Assembly: GCA_015061665.1 (NCBI GenBank)
Contig: SUWC01000003.1
Span: 23,945-87,944, forward strand
From: Lentisphaerota bacterium
Lineage (GTDB): Bacteria; Verrucomicrobiota; Kiritimatiellia; RFP12; UBA1067
Length of the DNA stretch: 64,000 nt
Reading direction: 5' to 3'
Shown here: piece after piece, positions 19,290 through 27,305 of the stretch
Numbering within the stretch: the first letter of the stretch is position 1
How the letters are laid out: each line of letters begins with the position of its first letter
Made by a program: the position numbers and the translations under genes
The notes under the pieces: model-generated
What the model was told of the DNA's origin: nothing
Databases searched by the model: none
The model's input: the letters and a program-made list of their open reading frames with translations, nothing else

Positions 19290-20771
19290 CTATTGGTTAG
19301 TGGATTCCGACTTATATAGCTCCTGTATCTCCTTCGCCGAAAGCGCCCGATTGAAAAGCCTGACATCGTCCATATCCCCAATGAAATATTCAGAGTTTAC
19401 CAGTGGATCGTAGCCGATAAATAAGCTACATTTGTTCGGCTGCAAATCTTTTCCAATCTGCCAAGCACCGATTAAAATGCCATTACGATAAAAGCACAAG
19501 CTCTTGCCACTTTCGTATATCAGCGCGATCTGCTGCCATTTGTTCAACTCCAACCCAAGTTGCCCGCACTTCGCTGATATTCCATTATGAATACCATAAC
19601 CTGATAGTGATACCACATTGGGCATCATACCGAATAGGTAGTTGACATTCGTTTTATCACCTTTCTGCATAACGACTATCCAATGATTGTACCAATTATG
19701 TGGCTTTATCCAAGCGGTCATCGTAACCGCATGAATCATGTTCAATGACTTCGAATGAGGCACTTCGATATAGCCAGACCCACTGAATCTATACGCCTTG
19801 TTGGCGTTTCCATGGCGGTCCTCTGTCTGGGTCACATCATGCAATATCCCATTGTTGCGGTTCTTTGTCGCATCCTTAGCGTTGCCGTCAAAGGGCCAAT
19901 ACCCGACAAGACCCCGTTGCAGCCCGGCGCCAAGGGCGGAAGGCGTCGTCCGCTTTTGAGGGGTTGCAATTTCCGCAATTGCTTCAACCTCCGCCATACG
20001 CTGCTCGGCAAGCGTCTTTTGAAGGCCCTTGAGTTCATCGCGATCGATTGCCTCGCGGTAAAGCGCGACGGCGTGACTACGGATTGCATCCTTAGCAGCG
20101 AGCTGCTGCGGCTTGTAGTTCCACCAAAAATCAGCCAACGTAGCGGTGGCGGCGGTACCATCAATCTCCTCTTGCGCCATCTTGCCTGCGACGCCACCGA
20201 GTTTCGCAAACAGGGAAAGTGCCCCTTCCCATTTTCCTGTTGCGGCAGTCAACTCCGCGCAACTGCGAACGAGCACCTTGTCAGTTGGATTCTTCTTGAG
20301 GTCGGACTCCATTGCCTTCAATGCCTTTGCCCCGTTCACCCGCGCCATAACCGAATTATGAATGGCGAATAGTCGAGGCGCAACCTTGGGGTTCACCACC
20401 CTCTTTGCGCGAGTGGCTATGTCTAGAAGAATCTCCGGCTCAATGTCCGGAAATTGCACCATGATCGACTCGATCGTGTCGGCGGCCTTGTCGTACGACT
20501 TGTCGCGGACGTAATACGAAACAGCCCCTTTGAGAAACAGGAATTTTGCAGCCTCTGTTTCAGCCTCGCCGGAGAACTCCACTGCCTTATCGCCAACCTC
20601 CGTAGCGGACATTGTTCTATTCTTTAGTTCCGTGATACAGGGCTTCATCAATTCATTTACAAGTGCCTGCTTCTGATCTAGCTCTTCTTTCGTGGGCATG
20701 GACAACGCGCCTATTACAAGCGCCACCACACCCCCAAGCGACAATACAGCCTTCTTCATGTTTCTTTTCAT
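19290..20771 (-). CDS. Secreted LamG/concanavalin-like domain protein
   Basis: Signal-like N-terminus MKKAVLSLGGVVALVIGALSMPT; GLVGYWPFDGNAKDATKNRNNGILHDV...IEVPHSKSLNMIHAVTMTAWIKP...GDMDDVRLFNRALSAKEIQELY. Confidence 0.8.
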   Translation of the reverse strand: MKRNMKKAVLSLGGVVALVIGALSMPTKEELDQKQALVNELMKPCITELKNRTMSATEVGDKAVEFSGEAETEAAKFLFLKGAVSYYVRDKSYDKAADTIESIMVQFPDIEPEILLDIATRAKRVVNPKVAPRLFAIHNSVMARVNGAKALKAMESDLKKNPTDKVLVRSCAELTAATGKWEGALSLFAKLGGVAGKMAQEEIDGTAATATLADFWWNYKPQQLAAKDAIRSHAVALYREAIDRDELKGLQKTLAEQRMAEVEAIAEIATPQKRTTPSALGAGLQRGLVGYWPFDGNAKDATKNRNNGILHDVTQTEDRHGNANKAYRFSGSGYIEVPHSKSLNMIHAVTMTAWIKPHNWYNHWIVVMQKGDKTNVNYLFGMMPNVVSLSGYGIHNGISAKCGQLGLELNKWQQIALIYESGKSLCFYRNGILIGAWQIGKDLQPNKCSLFIGYDPLVNSEYFIGDMDDVRLFNRALSAKEIQELYKSESTNQ

Positions 20772-20884
20772 TTTATTGCAACCCTTTCTTTTATTGTGTT
20801 TACCGCACGGCAGTCGAAACGAAAAGAAAACCTCTCTTCATATCTCTGGTGAGGCCGTGAGATTGCCTTGATGGAAATACGAAG

Positions 20885-20910
20885 AGAGGAAGTGCGTATG
20901 CACTTTCTCT
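20885..20910. terminator. Hairpin between LamG gene and repeat-bounded module
   Basis: AGAGGAAGTGC-GTAT-GCACTTTCTCT. Confidence 0.4.
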
Positions 20911-21058
20911 GCAATGTATCGTCCATCTAAAAACTTCTCACGGTTTCACCAGACGACTGCTTTGCAGCGATGCAAATTGTTTGCGGCGTTCGGGGGTGGA
21001 TCCGCCTCCGCCTTGCGGCTTCAGCGCGATGAACGAGGATGTCGGCTCACACGAAGTA

Positions 21059-21155
21059 GCTTGACGCTCCTGATCAGTTCCCGAACTATGGCTTGCCTGC
21101 GGGTGCTCACCCGAAGACATTCATACTATAGCAAAACCGCCACGCTTGAGTCAAG
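21059..21155 (-). repeat. 97-bp direct repeat copy 1 (promoter plus leader hairpin)
   Basis: GCTTGACGCTCC...GCAAAACCGCCAC...GAGTCAAG, nearly identical to 21868-21964; minus-strand TTGACT-N18-TATAGT. Confidence 0.85.
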
Positions 21156-21172
21156 TGCGGCGGTTTGGAGAT

Positions 21173-21568
21173 TTATAAAAAGTCGGCCATGTTTGATGGC
21201 GGTTGCGTCGGCTCTGGAGGCAAGGTGGCTGCGATTGCTTTCAATTTAACGTATGCATCTGGGATGTCGTTCTGCAGAATATCCCAAATGGTGTCATAGT
21301 CAATGTCAGCATAGTCATGCACAATCTTGTGCCTGACGCCAGACAGACCCTTCCAATTAAGTTCTGGATGTTTAGCCGCGAATTTCCTCGTCACGTTATT
21401 AGCCGCTTCGCCCACGATCATAAGGTTGAATAGTATACTTTCAGTCTTGCCTTCGTGCCGCTGCAATTGCCCCCTAGCCAAGCCTTCAGAGACATAGACT
21501 ATCCATTCAACCGCATCCAACATGTGTCGAACACGAGATTCGTCGCGATAGAGGGATGAGTCCTTCAT
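21173..21568 (-). CDS. hepT: HepT-like (DUF86) RNase toxin
   Basis: LFNLMIVGEAANNVTRKFAAKHPELNWKGLSGVRHKIVHDYADIDYDTIWDIL. Confidence 0.85.
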   Translation of the reverse strand: MKDSSLYRDESRVRHMLDAVEWIVYVSEGLARGQLQRHEGKTESILFNLMIVGEAANNVTRKFAAKHPELNWKGLSGVRHKIVHDYADIDYDTIWDILQNDIPDAYVKLKAIAATLPPEPTQPPSNMADFL

Positions 21569-21864
21569 ACAGGAACAGCCTCCCTACAGACGCGATGGGC
21601 AAAACCAAGAGAGCGCGGAAGAACCCGCGAGGAAACCAAGTCCACATTCCTTCCCAGAAGTGCTTTATAAGCTTCTGTCATAGAGCACTCATTTTGCCAG
21701 CTATATCCGCCAGGCTCCCATTTAACAAGGAAATCCACATCGCTATCAGGGCGCTCCTCCCTACGGGCGCAAGAACCAAAGACCCAAAGCTTTTCGGCTT
21801 TGTGCCCTCTTGCGATAGCACGAATTTCATCACGTTTCGCACGTATCTGGTCCAACATGCACAT
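21565..21864 (-). CDS. mntA: MntA-like minimal nucleotidyltransferase antitoxin
   Basis: KLWVFGSCARREERPDSDVDFLVKW (GS-x10-DxD NTase motif); 4-nt overlap with hepT. Confidence 0.85.
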   Translation of the reverse strand: MCMLDQIRAKRDEIRAIARGHKAEKLWVFGSCARREERPDSDVDFLVKWEPGGYSWQNECSMTEAYKALLGRNVDLVSSRVLPRSLGFAHRVCREAVPV

Positions 21865-21867
21865 CTG

Positions 21868-21964
21868 GCTTGACGCTCCCGATCAGTTCCCGAACTATGT
21901 CTTGCCTGCGGGCTCTCGCCCGAAGACATTCATACTATAGCAAAACCGCCACTGTAGAGTCAAG
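21868..21964 (-). repeat. 97-bp direct repeat copy 2, contains the mntA-hepT promoter and leader
   Basis: Minus strand TTGACT-N18-TATAGT then ATGTCTT-CGGGCgagaGCCCG-...-AAGACAT stem; same layout as copy 1. Confidence 0.85.
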
Positions 21965-22055
21965 GGTTGAGGTTTATTTGAGCAATTTACCGTACCCATG
22001 CAATACGCCCGAGTATAATTTACGTATTATGTAACAAATGGCAACGTTTCGGCAG

Positions 22056-22071
22056 TGGCACGTGAAATGCA
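22056..22071 (+). promoter_or_regulatory. Sigma-54-like promoter candidate upstream of nadE remnant
   Basis: TGGCAC-GTGAA-ATGCA, one mismatch to TGGCAC-N5-TTGCW. Confidence 0.5.
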
Positions 22072-22119
22072 TACAAAATCAAAAGCAAGACAACTGTCCA
22101 CTAGAGATGGAGGCAAGCT

Positions 22120-23265
22120 ATGAATGGATTCTTCAAAATTGCAGCGGCGACGCCGCGGCTGAACCTGGGCGATCCAGCGGCTAATGCAAAGGAACTCGCG
22201 CGCATCGCGAAGGAAGCCGCAAAGGACGGCGCTGCGGCCATCGTCTTCCCCGAACTGTGCCTTACGGGATACACGTGCGGCGATATGTTCTTCCGCGAAG
22301 AGCTGCTCCAGGCCGCGTCCGATTCCGCGAACGCATTCGCCGCGAAGACCGCAAAGCTCCCAATCGTCTCCATCGTCGGGCTGCCCATTGCCGAAGGCGC
22401 GGCGATATACAATGCCGCTGCTGTCGTTCACGGAGGGAAAATCGTCGGCATTGTGCGAAAGCGCGCGCTCCCGAACTACGGCGAATACTACGAGCGCCGC
22501 CAGTTCACGCCTGCGCAAGCCGACGAACCAGTCACCGTGTTCGACGTCGGCGGATTCAGGTTCGGTGTCGAGATATGCGAAGACCTATGGACGCCTATTC
22601 CCCCAAGTTCACTGATGGCCGGCGAAGGCGTGGACATGATTTTCAATCTTTCGGCAAGCACGGATTTCCTCGGCAAGTCGCAGAAGCGGAAATCCCTCGT
22701 AGAACAGCAGAGCCTGCGACTCGGCTGCGCATACGCAATGGCATGCGCGGGAACGGGCGAATCGAGTTCGGACGCAGTGTTCGGCGGCGGATCGCTTATT
22801 GCGGCCGAGGGCAAGACAGTCGCCGAAATAAAGCTTTTCAGCGGTTCGCCGAAAATCGTCGCGGCAAACGTAGACGTCTCCGCGATGCGGCACAGAAGGC
22901 GAAGCTCGTCGTCGGTCTACTGCGCACATTCCGTGCTGGGTGCGCAGCGCCGCGTTGTGTCTCTTCCTGTCAACCTTCCAGATTCCGCGCCTACAGATGT
23001 CTCCCGCTCTCCGTTCCTCGATGAATACGGAGAGGACCGCTGGTGGAGCAAAATCTTGGACATACAGTCCGCCGGACTCGCAAGGCGAATGGCGAGTGCT
23101 GTCGCCGGAAAGCTCGTCATAGGAGTTTCGGGCGGAGCGGACTCCGCGCTCGCTTCCTCGGCTCCGCAAGGGCAGCCGCCTACCTCAAGCTCGCCTCCGC
23201 CTTTATGCTCGCGGCGGTGTCGCTTGTCCTTCTCATGCAGGTCAGGCTCCCCTGACTGGGCATAG
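22120..23265 (+). pseudogene. nadE: Glutamine-dependent NAD+ synthetase truncated just after SGGADS
   Basis: Nitrilase domain complete (FPELCLTGY, RKRALPNYGEYYE, GVEICEDLW); ATP-PPase domain begins KLVIGVSGGADSALA and then stops matching. Confidence 0.85.
23160..23255 (+). pseudogene. 3' remnant of a second LysE-family gene fused to truncated nadE
   Basis: GSARAAAYLKLASAFMLAAVSLVLLMQVRLP* parallels GSVKATATLKLVSAIMLAAVVIVLAANISFR* of the gene at 18227-18862. Confidence 0.65.
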
Positions 23266-23291
23266 GCTTTTCCTATTCCCGTTTGCGTTTA

Positions 23292-23331
23292 TTTCCGATT
23301 ACCAGTTGCTTCCTGCGATGTGCGATAATAT
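23292..23331 (+). promoter_or_regulatory. 40-bp conserved upstream element (copy 2)
   Basis: TTTCCGATTACCAGTTGCTTCCTGCGATGTGCGATAATAT, aligns gaplessly with 11866-11905. Confidence 0.55.
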
Positions 23332-23362
23332 TGCCGTTGAACCAAAAGAAAGGAACGCAACC

Positions 23363-24244
23363 ATGAACAAGATCAACAGCAGCAACATCGTCCGCACCAT
23401 AGCCGCAGCAGCAACAGTCGTCGGAATCGCTTCCGCCGCCCATGCAGGGGTTCCGCTGAACAACCTGCAAGGTTCGGGAGGCATCGCCTTCAACCCGCTG
23501 GCGTATACATCCGGTCTGCCGTGGGACGGAGGCGATACGAACGCCCTCAACGACATCGTCAGCAGGCCCCAGGTCGGCGCGTGGTACGTGAACCTAAACG
23601 ACGCGGACATCAACTGGTACGCGGGGTCTGCGTCGCTCACGCTCTTCAAGCGCCTCGAAATCTCATACGGCTACGGGTTCATAAACGCGCACCGCTACGG
23701 GGACAAGTCCATCGAGACGCACAACGTCGGCGCCAAGCTTCGCCTTCTCGACGAGAACGCCTTCGACACGTCGTGGCTCCCCGCCATCGCAGTCGGCGGC
23801 GTCTGGAAGTACACCGACTCGAAGACCGTTGACGCGCTCAATCTTGACGACAACGGATTCGACGCGTACGTCGTCGCCTCCAAGCTCGTCACCCAGACTC
23901 CCGTCCCAGTGCTTCTCTCCGCAGGCCTACTCTACACGGACGAAGTGGTGAACGGCGTTGTCGGACACAACCACTACGACCTCGTCGCGTTCGGCAACAT
24001 CGACATCCTTCCCGCCGAGAACGTCGCAATCGGCTTTGAGTACAAACAGGGTGCGCGCGTCGGGGACGGAATCCGCAACCACGACTACTACGACGGACAC
24101 GTCGCCTGGTTCGTCAACAAGAACCTGACGCTCGTCGCGGCCTTCGCCGAAACAGGAGACAAGGACAAGTTCACGCGCGACGGCTCCACCAAGAACCTCG
24201 GCGTCGGCTCTGGCCTCGTGCTAAGCGTCCAGTACCAGTTCTAA
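23363..24244 (+). CDS. Outer-membrane protein, DUF3034-like
   Basis: Signal peptide ...[38 protein letters not shown]; beta-barrel pattern; C-terminal VLSVQYQF. Confidence 0.6.
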   Translation: MNKINSSNIVRTIAAAATVVGIASAAHAGVPLNNLQGSGGIAFNPLAYTSGLPWDGGDTNALNDIVSRPQVGAWYVNLNDADINWYAGSASLTLFKRLEISYGYGFINAHRYGDKSIETHNVGAKLRLLDENAFDTSWLPAIAVGGVWKYTDSKTVDALNLDDNGFDAYVVASKLVTQTPVPVLLSAGLLYTDEVVNGVVGHNHYDLVAFGNIDILPAENVAIGFEYKQGARVGDGIRNHDYYDGHVAWFVNKNLTLVAAFAETGDKDKFTRDGSTKNLGVGSGLVLSVQYQF

Positions 24245-24264
24245 CCCTATCATCGGAGAGAGAA

Positions 24265-25137
24265 ATGAACGACAGGCAGGAACTGAACCGCAATCTCGCG
24301 CAAATGCTCAAGGGCGGCGTGATAATGGACGTCACGACGCCCGAGCAGGCGAAGATCGCCGAGCAGGCCGGCGCATGCGCGGTGATGGCTCTTGAACGCA
24401 TACCCGCCGACATACGTGCGGCGGGAGGCGTCTCGCGCATGAGCGACCCTGCGATGATCAAGGGCATACAGGCGGCGGTGTCGATTCCGGTTATGGCGAA
24501 GTGCCGCATCGGACACATCGCCGAGGCGCGCATCCTGGAAGCGATCGAAATCGACTACATCGACGAGTCGGAGGTGCTTTCCCCCGCCGACGACGTGCGC
24601 CACATCGACAAGAACAAGTTCAGCGTTCCGTTCGTCTGCGGCGCACGCGACCTCGGCGAGGCTCTTCGCCGCATCGGGGAGGGCGCGACGATGATCCGCA
24701 CGAAAGGCGAACCGGGGACGGGCGACGTCGTGCAGGCCGTTAGGCACATGCGCAAGATGCAGAGCGAGATTCGCCGCGTCGTGTCGCTCCGCGAGGACGA
24801 GCTCTACGAGGCGGCGAAGGAACTTGCCGCGCCGCTCGACCTCGTCAGGTTCGTACACGAGAACGGCAAGCTCCCCGTCGTGAACTTCGCGGCAGGCGGA
24901 GTCGCGACGCCCGCGGACGCCGCGCTCATGATGGAGCTGGGGGCTGAAGGCGTGTTCGTGGGCTCGGGAATCTTCAAGTCGGGCGATCCCGCGAAGCGCG
25001 CTTCCGCAATCGTGCAGGCCGTCACGAACTGGCAGGACTCGAAGCTTCTCGCGAAGCTCTCCGAGAACCTCGGCCCCGCGATGGTAGGCATCAACGCCGA
25101 CGAAATCGAAACCATCATGGAAGAGCGAGGGAAGTAG
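24265..25137 (+). CDS. pdxS: Pyridoxal 5'-phosphate synthase subunit PdxS
   Basis: [67 protein letters not shown]-like motif. Confidence 0.96.
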   Translation: MNDRQELNRNLAQMLKGGVIMDVTTPEQAKIAEQAGACAVMALERIPADIRAAGGVSRMSDPAMIKGIQAAVSIPVMAKCRIGHIAEARILEAIEIDYIDESEVLSPADDVRHIDKNKFSVPFVCGARDLGEALRRIGEGATMIRTKGEPGTGDVVQAVRHMRKMQSEIRRVVSLREDELYEAAKELAAPLDLVRFVHENGKLPVVNFAAGGVATPADAALMMELGAEGVFVGSGIFKSGDPAKRASAIVQAVTNWQDSKLLAKLSENLGPAMVGINADEIETIMEERGK

Positions 25138-25143
25138 CTTTTT

Positions 25144-25213
25144 GACAGGATTTACATGATTTACAGGATTGTTGGTGGTTCATACTAATCTTGTGAATCC
25201 TGTTAATCCTGTC
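25144..25213. repeat. GACAGGATT palindromic element (intergenic pdxS-pdxT)
   Basis: GACAGGATTTACATGATTTACAGGATT...AATCTTGTGAATCCTGTTAATCCTGTC. Confidence 0.85.
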
Positions 25214-25232
25214 TGAAAACTGGTATGACGAG

Positions 25233-25787
25233 ATGAGAGTAGGTGTGTTATCTGTTCAGGGGGCGTTCGCCGAGATGGCGGCGCACTGGCGCGCGCGATG
25301 CGCGGAAGTGTTCGAGATCAGGCAGCTCGCCGATCTCGAACGCGCCTTCGATCTGCTCGCACTCCCAGGAGGCGAGTCGACGGTGCAGGGAAAGCTGCTG
25401 AAGGATCTGGGGCTCTTCGGTCCGCTCAAGGCTAAGATCGACGGCGGACTTCCCGTGTACGCGACATGCGCGGGGTTAATACTCCTTGCAGAGAAAATAG
25501 ACGATCCGGGGCGGCGCGACGACACACGACCCGAGATGTGGTTCGGCACACTTCCCGTCGAAGTCAGGCGCAATGCCTACGGACGCCAGCTCGGCAGCTT
25601 TGTGACGGTCGGCACGTTCGACGGCAAACCGGGCGTTCAGATGACATTCATCCGCGCGCCTGCGATCACCTCCGTCTTGTCGCCCGAAGTAAAGGTCCTT
25701 TCAACGTTCAACGGCTCGCCAACCTCCGTCCGCTGGCGAAACATTACCGCCTTCACCTGGCATCCCGAGCTTACCGGTTGTCCCTAA
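25233..25787 (+). CDS. pdxT: Pyridoxal 5'-phosphate synthase glutaminase subunit PdxT
   Basis: MRVGVLSVQGAFAEMAAHW...LALPGGESTVQGKLL...YATCAGLILLA...FTWHPELTG. Confidence 0.93.
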   Translation: MRVGVLSVQGAFAEMAAHWRARCAEVFEIRQLADLERAFDLLALPGGESTVQGKLLKDLGLFGPLKAKIDGGLPVYATCAGLILLAEKIDDPGRRDDTRPEMWFGTLPVEVRRNAYGRQLGSFVTVGTFDGKPGVQMTFIRAPAITSVLSPEVKVLSTFNGSPTSVRWRNITAFTWHPELTGCP

Positions 25788-25883
25788 GCCGTCAATGCGC
25801 GACGTTACAAGATTACAACCGCATAACCGAGAGAGATTACAAAAACTGTAAAAAGGTGAGCGGATAGACGTGGTTTTGCCCTT

Positions 25884-25899
25884 TGGCATAGGTTGTGCT
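25884..25899 (+). promoter_or_regulatory. Sigma-54-like promoter for gltD-gltB
   Basis: TGGCAT-AGGTT-GTGCT; -12 C to ATG is 16 nt, the same as at glnK; local context (TTTGGCA...GCTAAGT) matches the glnK promoter. Confidence 0.7.
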
Positions 25900-25913
25900 A
25901 AGTTGCATCCGAT

Positions 25914-27293
25914 ATGCAACGAATACACGACATCTACCGTCCGACAGAAGAACGTGCGCACGACTGGCGCGAAGTCGAGCGCATGCTGACCGAAGACGAA
26001 CTGAAAGCGCAGACTACGCGCTGCATGAACTGCGGGCAGCCCTTCTGCCACGCCTACGGGTGTCCGCTCGGCAACCGCGTCCCAGACCAGAACCGCGCAG
26101 TGGCCCAGGGCAACTGGCGCCGCGCGTACGAGCTTCTCGCGGCTAACTCGGACTTCCCGGAATTCACGTCGCGCATCTGCCCAGCGCTTTGCGAGGCGAG
26201 CTGCGTTCATGGACTCGACGAAGAGTCGGTTATGGTGCGCCAGTCGGAGAAGCGCATCATCGAGACAGCCTTCGCCAACGGATGGGTCGTGCCGCGTCCG
26301 CCGGAAAAGGAGAACGGCAAGTCCGTCGCCGTTATCGGCGCGGGGCCGGCCGGACTTTCCGCCGCCGTGACGCTGCGCCGTCGCGGATTTGCGGTTACGG
26401 TCTACGAACGCCGGGCCAACATCGGCGGACTCCTCCGCTACGGCATTCCATGCTTCAAGCTCGACAAGTCGCTCATCGACCGCAGACGTGCCGTGATGGA
26501 AGCGGAAGGCATCCGCTTCGTCACCGGATGCGAAGTCGGCAACGACGTCTCGGCGGAATGGCTCGCCAAGCGCCACGACGCCGTTGTCGTCGCGATTGGA
26601 ACGCCCGCCGCCCGCGATCTCAAGATACCTGGACGAGAACTCGGCGGCATACATCTCGCCCTGGAGCTGCTGGAAGGGCAAAACCGCTTCCTTACGGGAG
26701 AAATCGCGGAGCCGCCGATCAGCGCGAAGGGAAAGAACGTTCTGGTTATAGGCGGAGGCGACACAGGCTCGGACTGCGTAGGCACGTCAATCCGCCAGGG
26801 AGCGGCGAGCGTGACGCAGATCGAGATAATGCCGAGGCCGCCGGACGTGCGCGACGCCTCCACGCCGTGGCCGCTCTGGCCGTACATGCTGCGCACGAGC
26901 TCCAGCCACAAGGAGGGATGCGAAAGGCGCTGGAACTTGAACTCGCTGCGGTTCATCAGTAGGGACGCCGTTCCATCGGCGTTCGCATGCGTCACGGGTG
27001 TTGAAGTCGAGACTGTTGAATGGGAGCTCTCCCCGGAGGGTCGTCCGATGAAGTTCCAAAGCGTGCCGAACTCGAAGGAAGTCATCAAGGCCGACCTCGT
27101 ATTCCTCGCGATGGGTTTCACCGGCGTGCCGGCGGACAACCCTATCGTCAAGCAACTCAAACTCGCGCAGACTCCGCGAACCGCCTTGGTGCAGGACTCT
27201 TCGCGAAACATCTACTGCGCAGGCGACTGCGCATCGGGAGCATCCCTCGTCGTGAGGGCGCTCGCCAGCGGAAAGAACATACCCCTTAACTGA
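25914..27293 (+). CDS. gltD: Glutamate synthase small subunit
   Basis: CMNCGQPFCHAYGCPLGN...SRICPALCEASCVHG...VAVIGAGPAGLSAAVTLRRRGFAVTVYERR. Confidence 0.94.
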   Translation: MQRIHDIYRPTEERAHDWREVERMLTEDELKAQTTRCMNCGQPFCHAYGCPLGNRVPDQNRAVAQGNWRRAYELLAANSDFPEFTSRICPALCEASCVHGLDEESVMVRQSEKRIIETAFANGWVVPRPPEKENGKSVAVIGAGPAGLSAAVTLRRRGFAVTVYERRANIGGLLRYGIPCFKLDKSLIDRRRAVMEAEGIRFVTGCEVGNDVSAEWLAKRHDAVVVAIGTPAARDLKIPGRELGGIHLALELLEGQNRFLTGEIAEPPISAKGKNVLVIGGGDTGSDCVGTSIRQGAASVTQIEIMPRPPDVRDASTPWPLWPYMLRTSSSHKEGCERRWNLNSLRFISRDAVPSAFACVTGVEVETVEWELSPEGRPMKFQSVPNSKEVIKADLVFLAMGFTGVPADNPIVKQLKLAQTPRTALVQDSSRNIYCAGDCASGASLVVRALASGKNIPLN

Positions 27294-27305
27294 AGGACTA
27301 AGGAC

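Noticed and set aside
20938-21120. 60-aa minus-strand ORF MSSGEHPQASHSSGTDQ... as a gene
   Set aside because: Its start lies inside the direct-repeat leader and it runs into unrelated sequence; best explained as leader plus remnant cargo.
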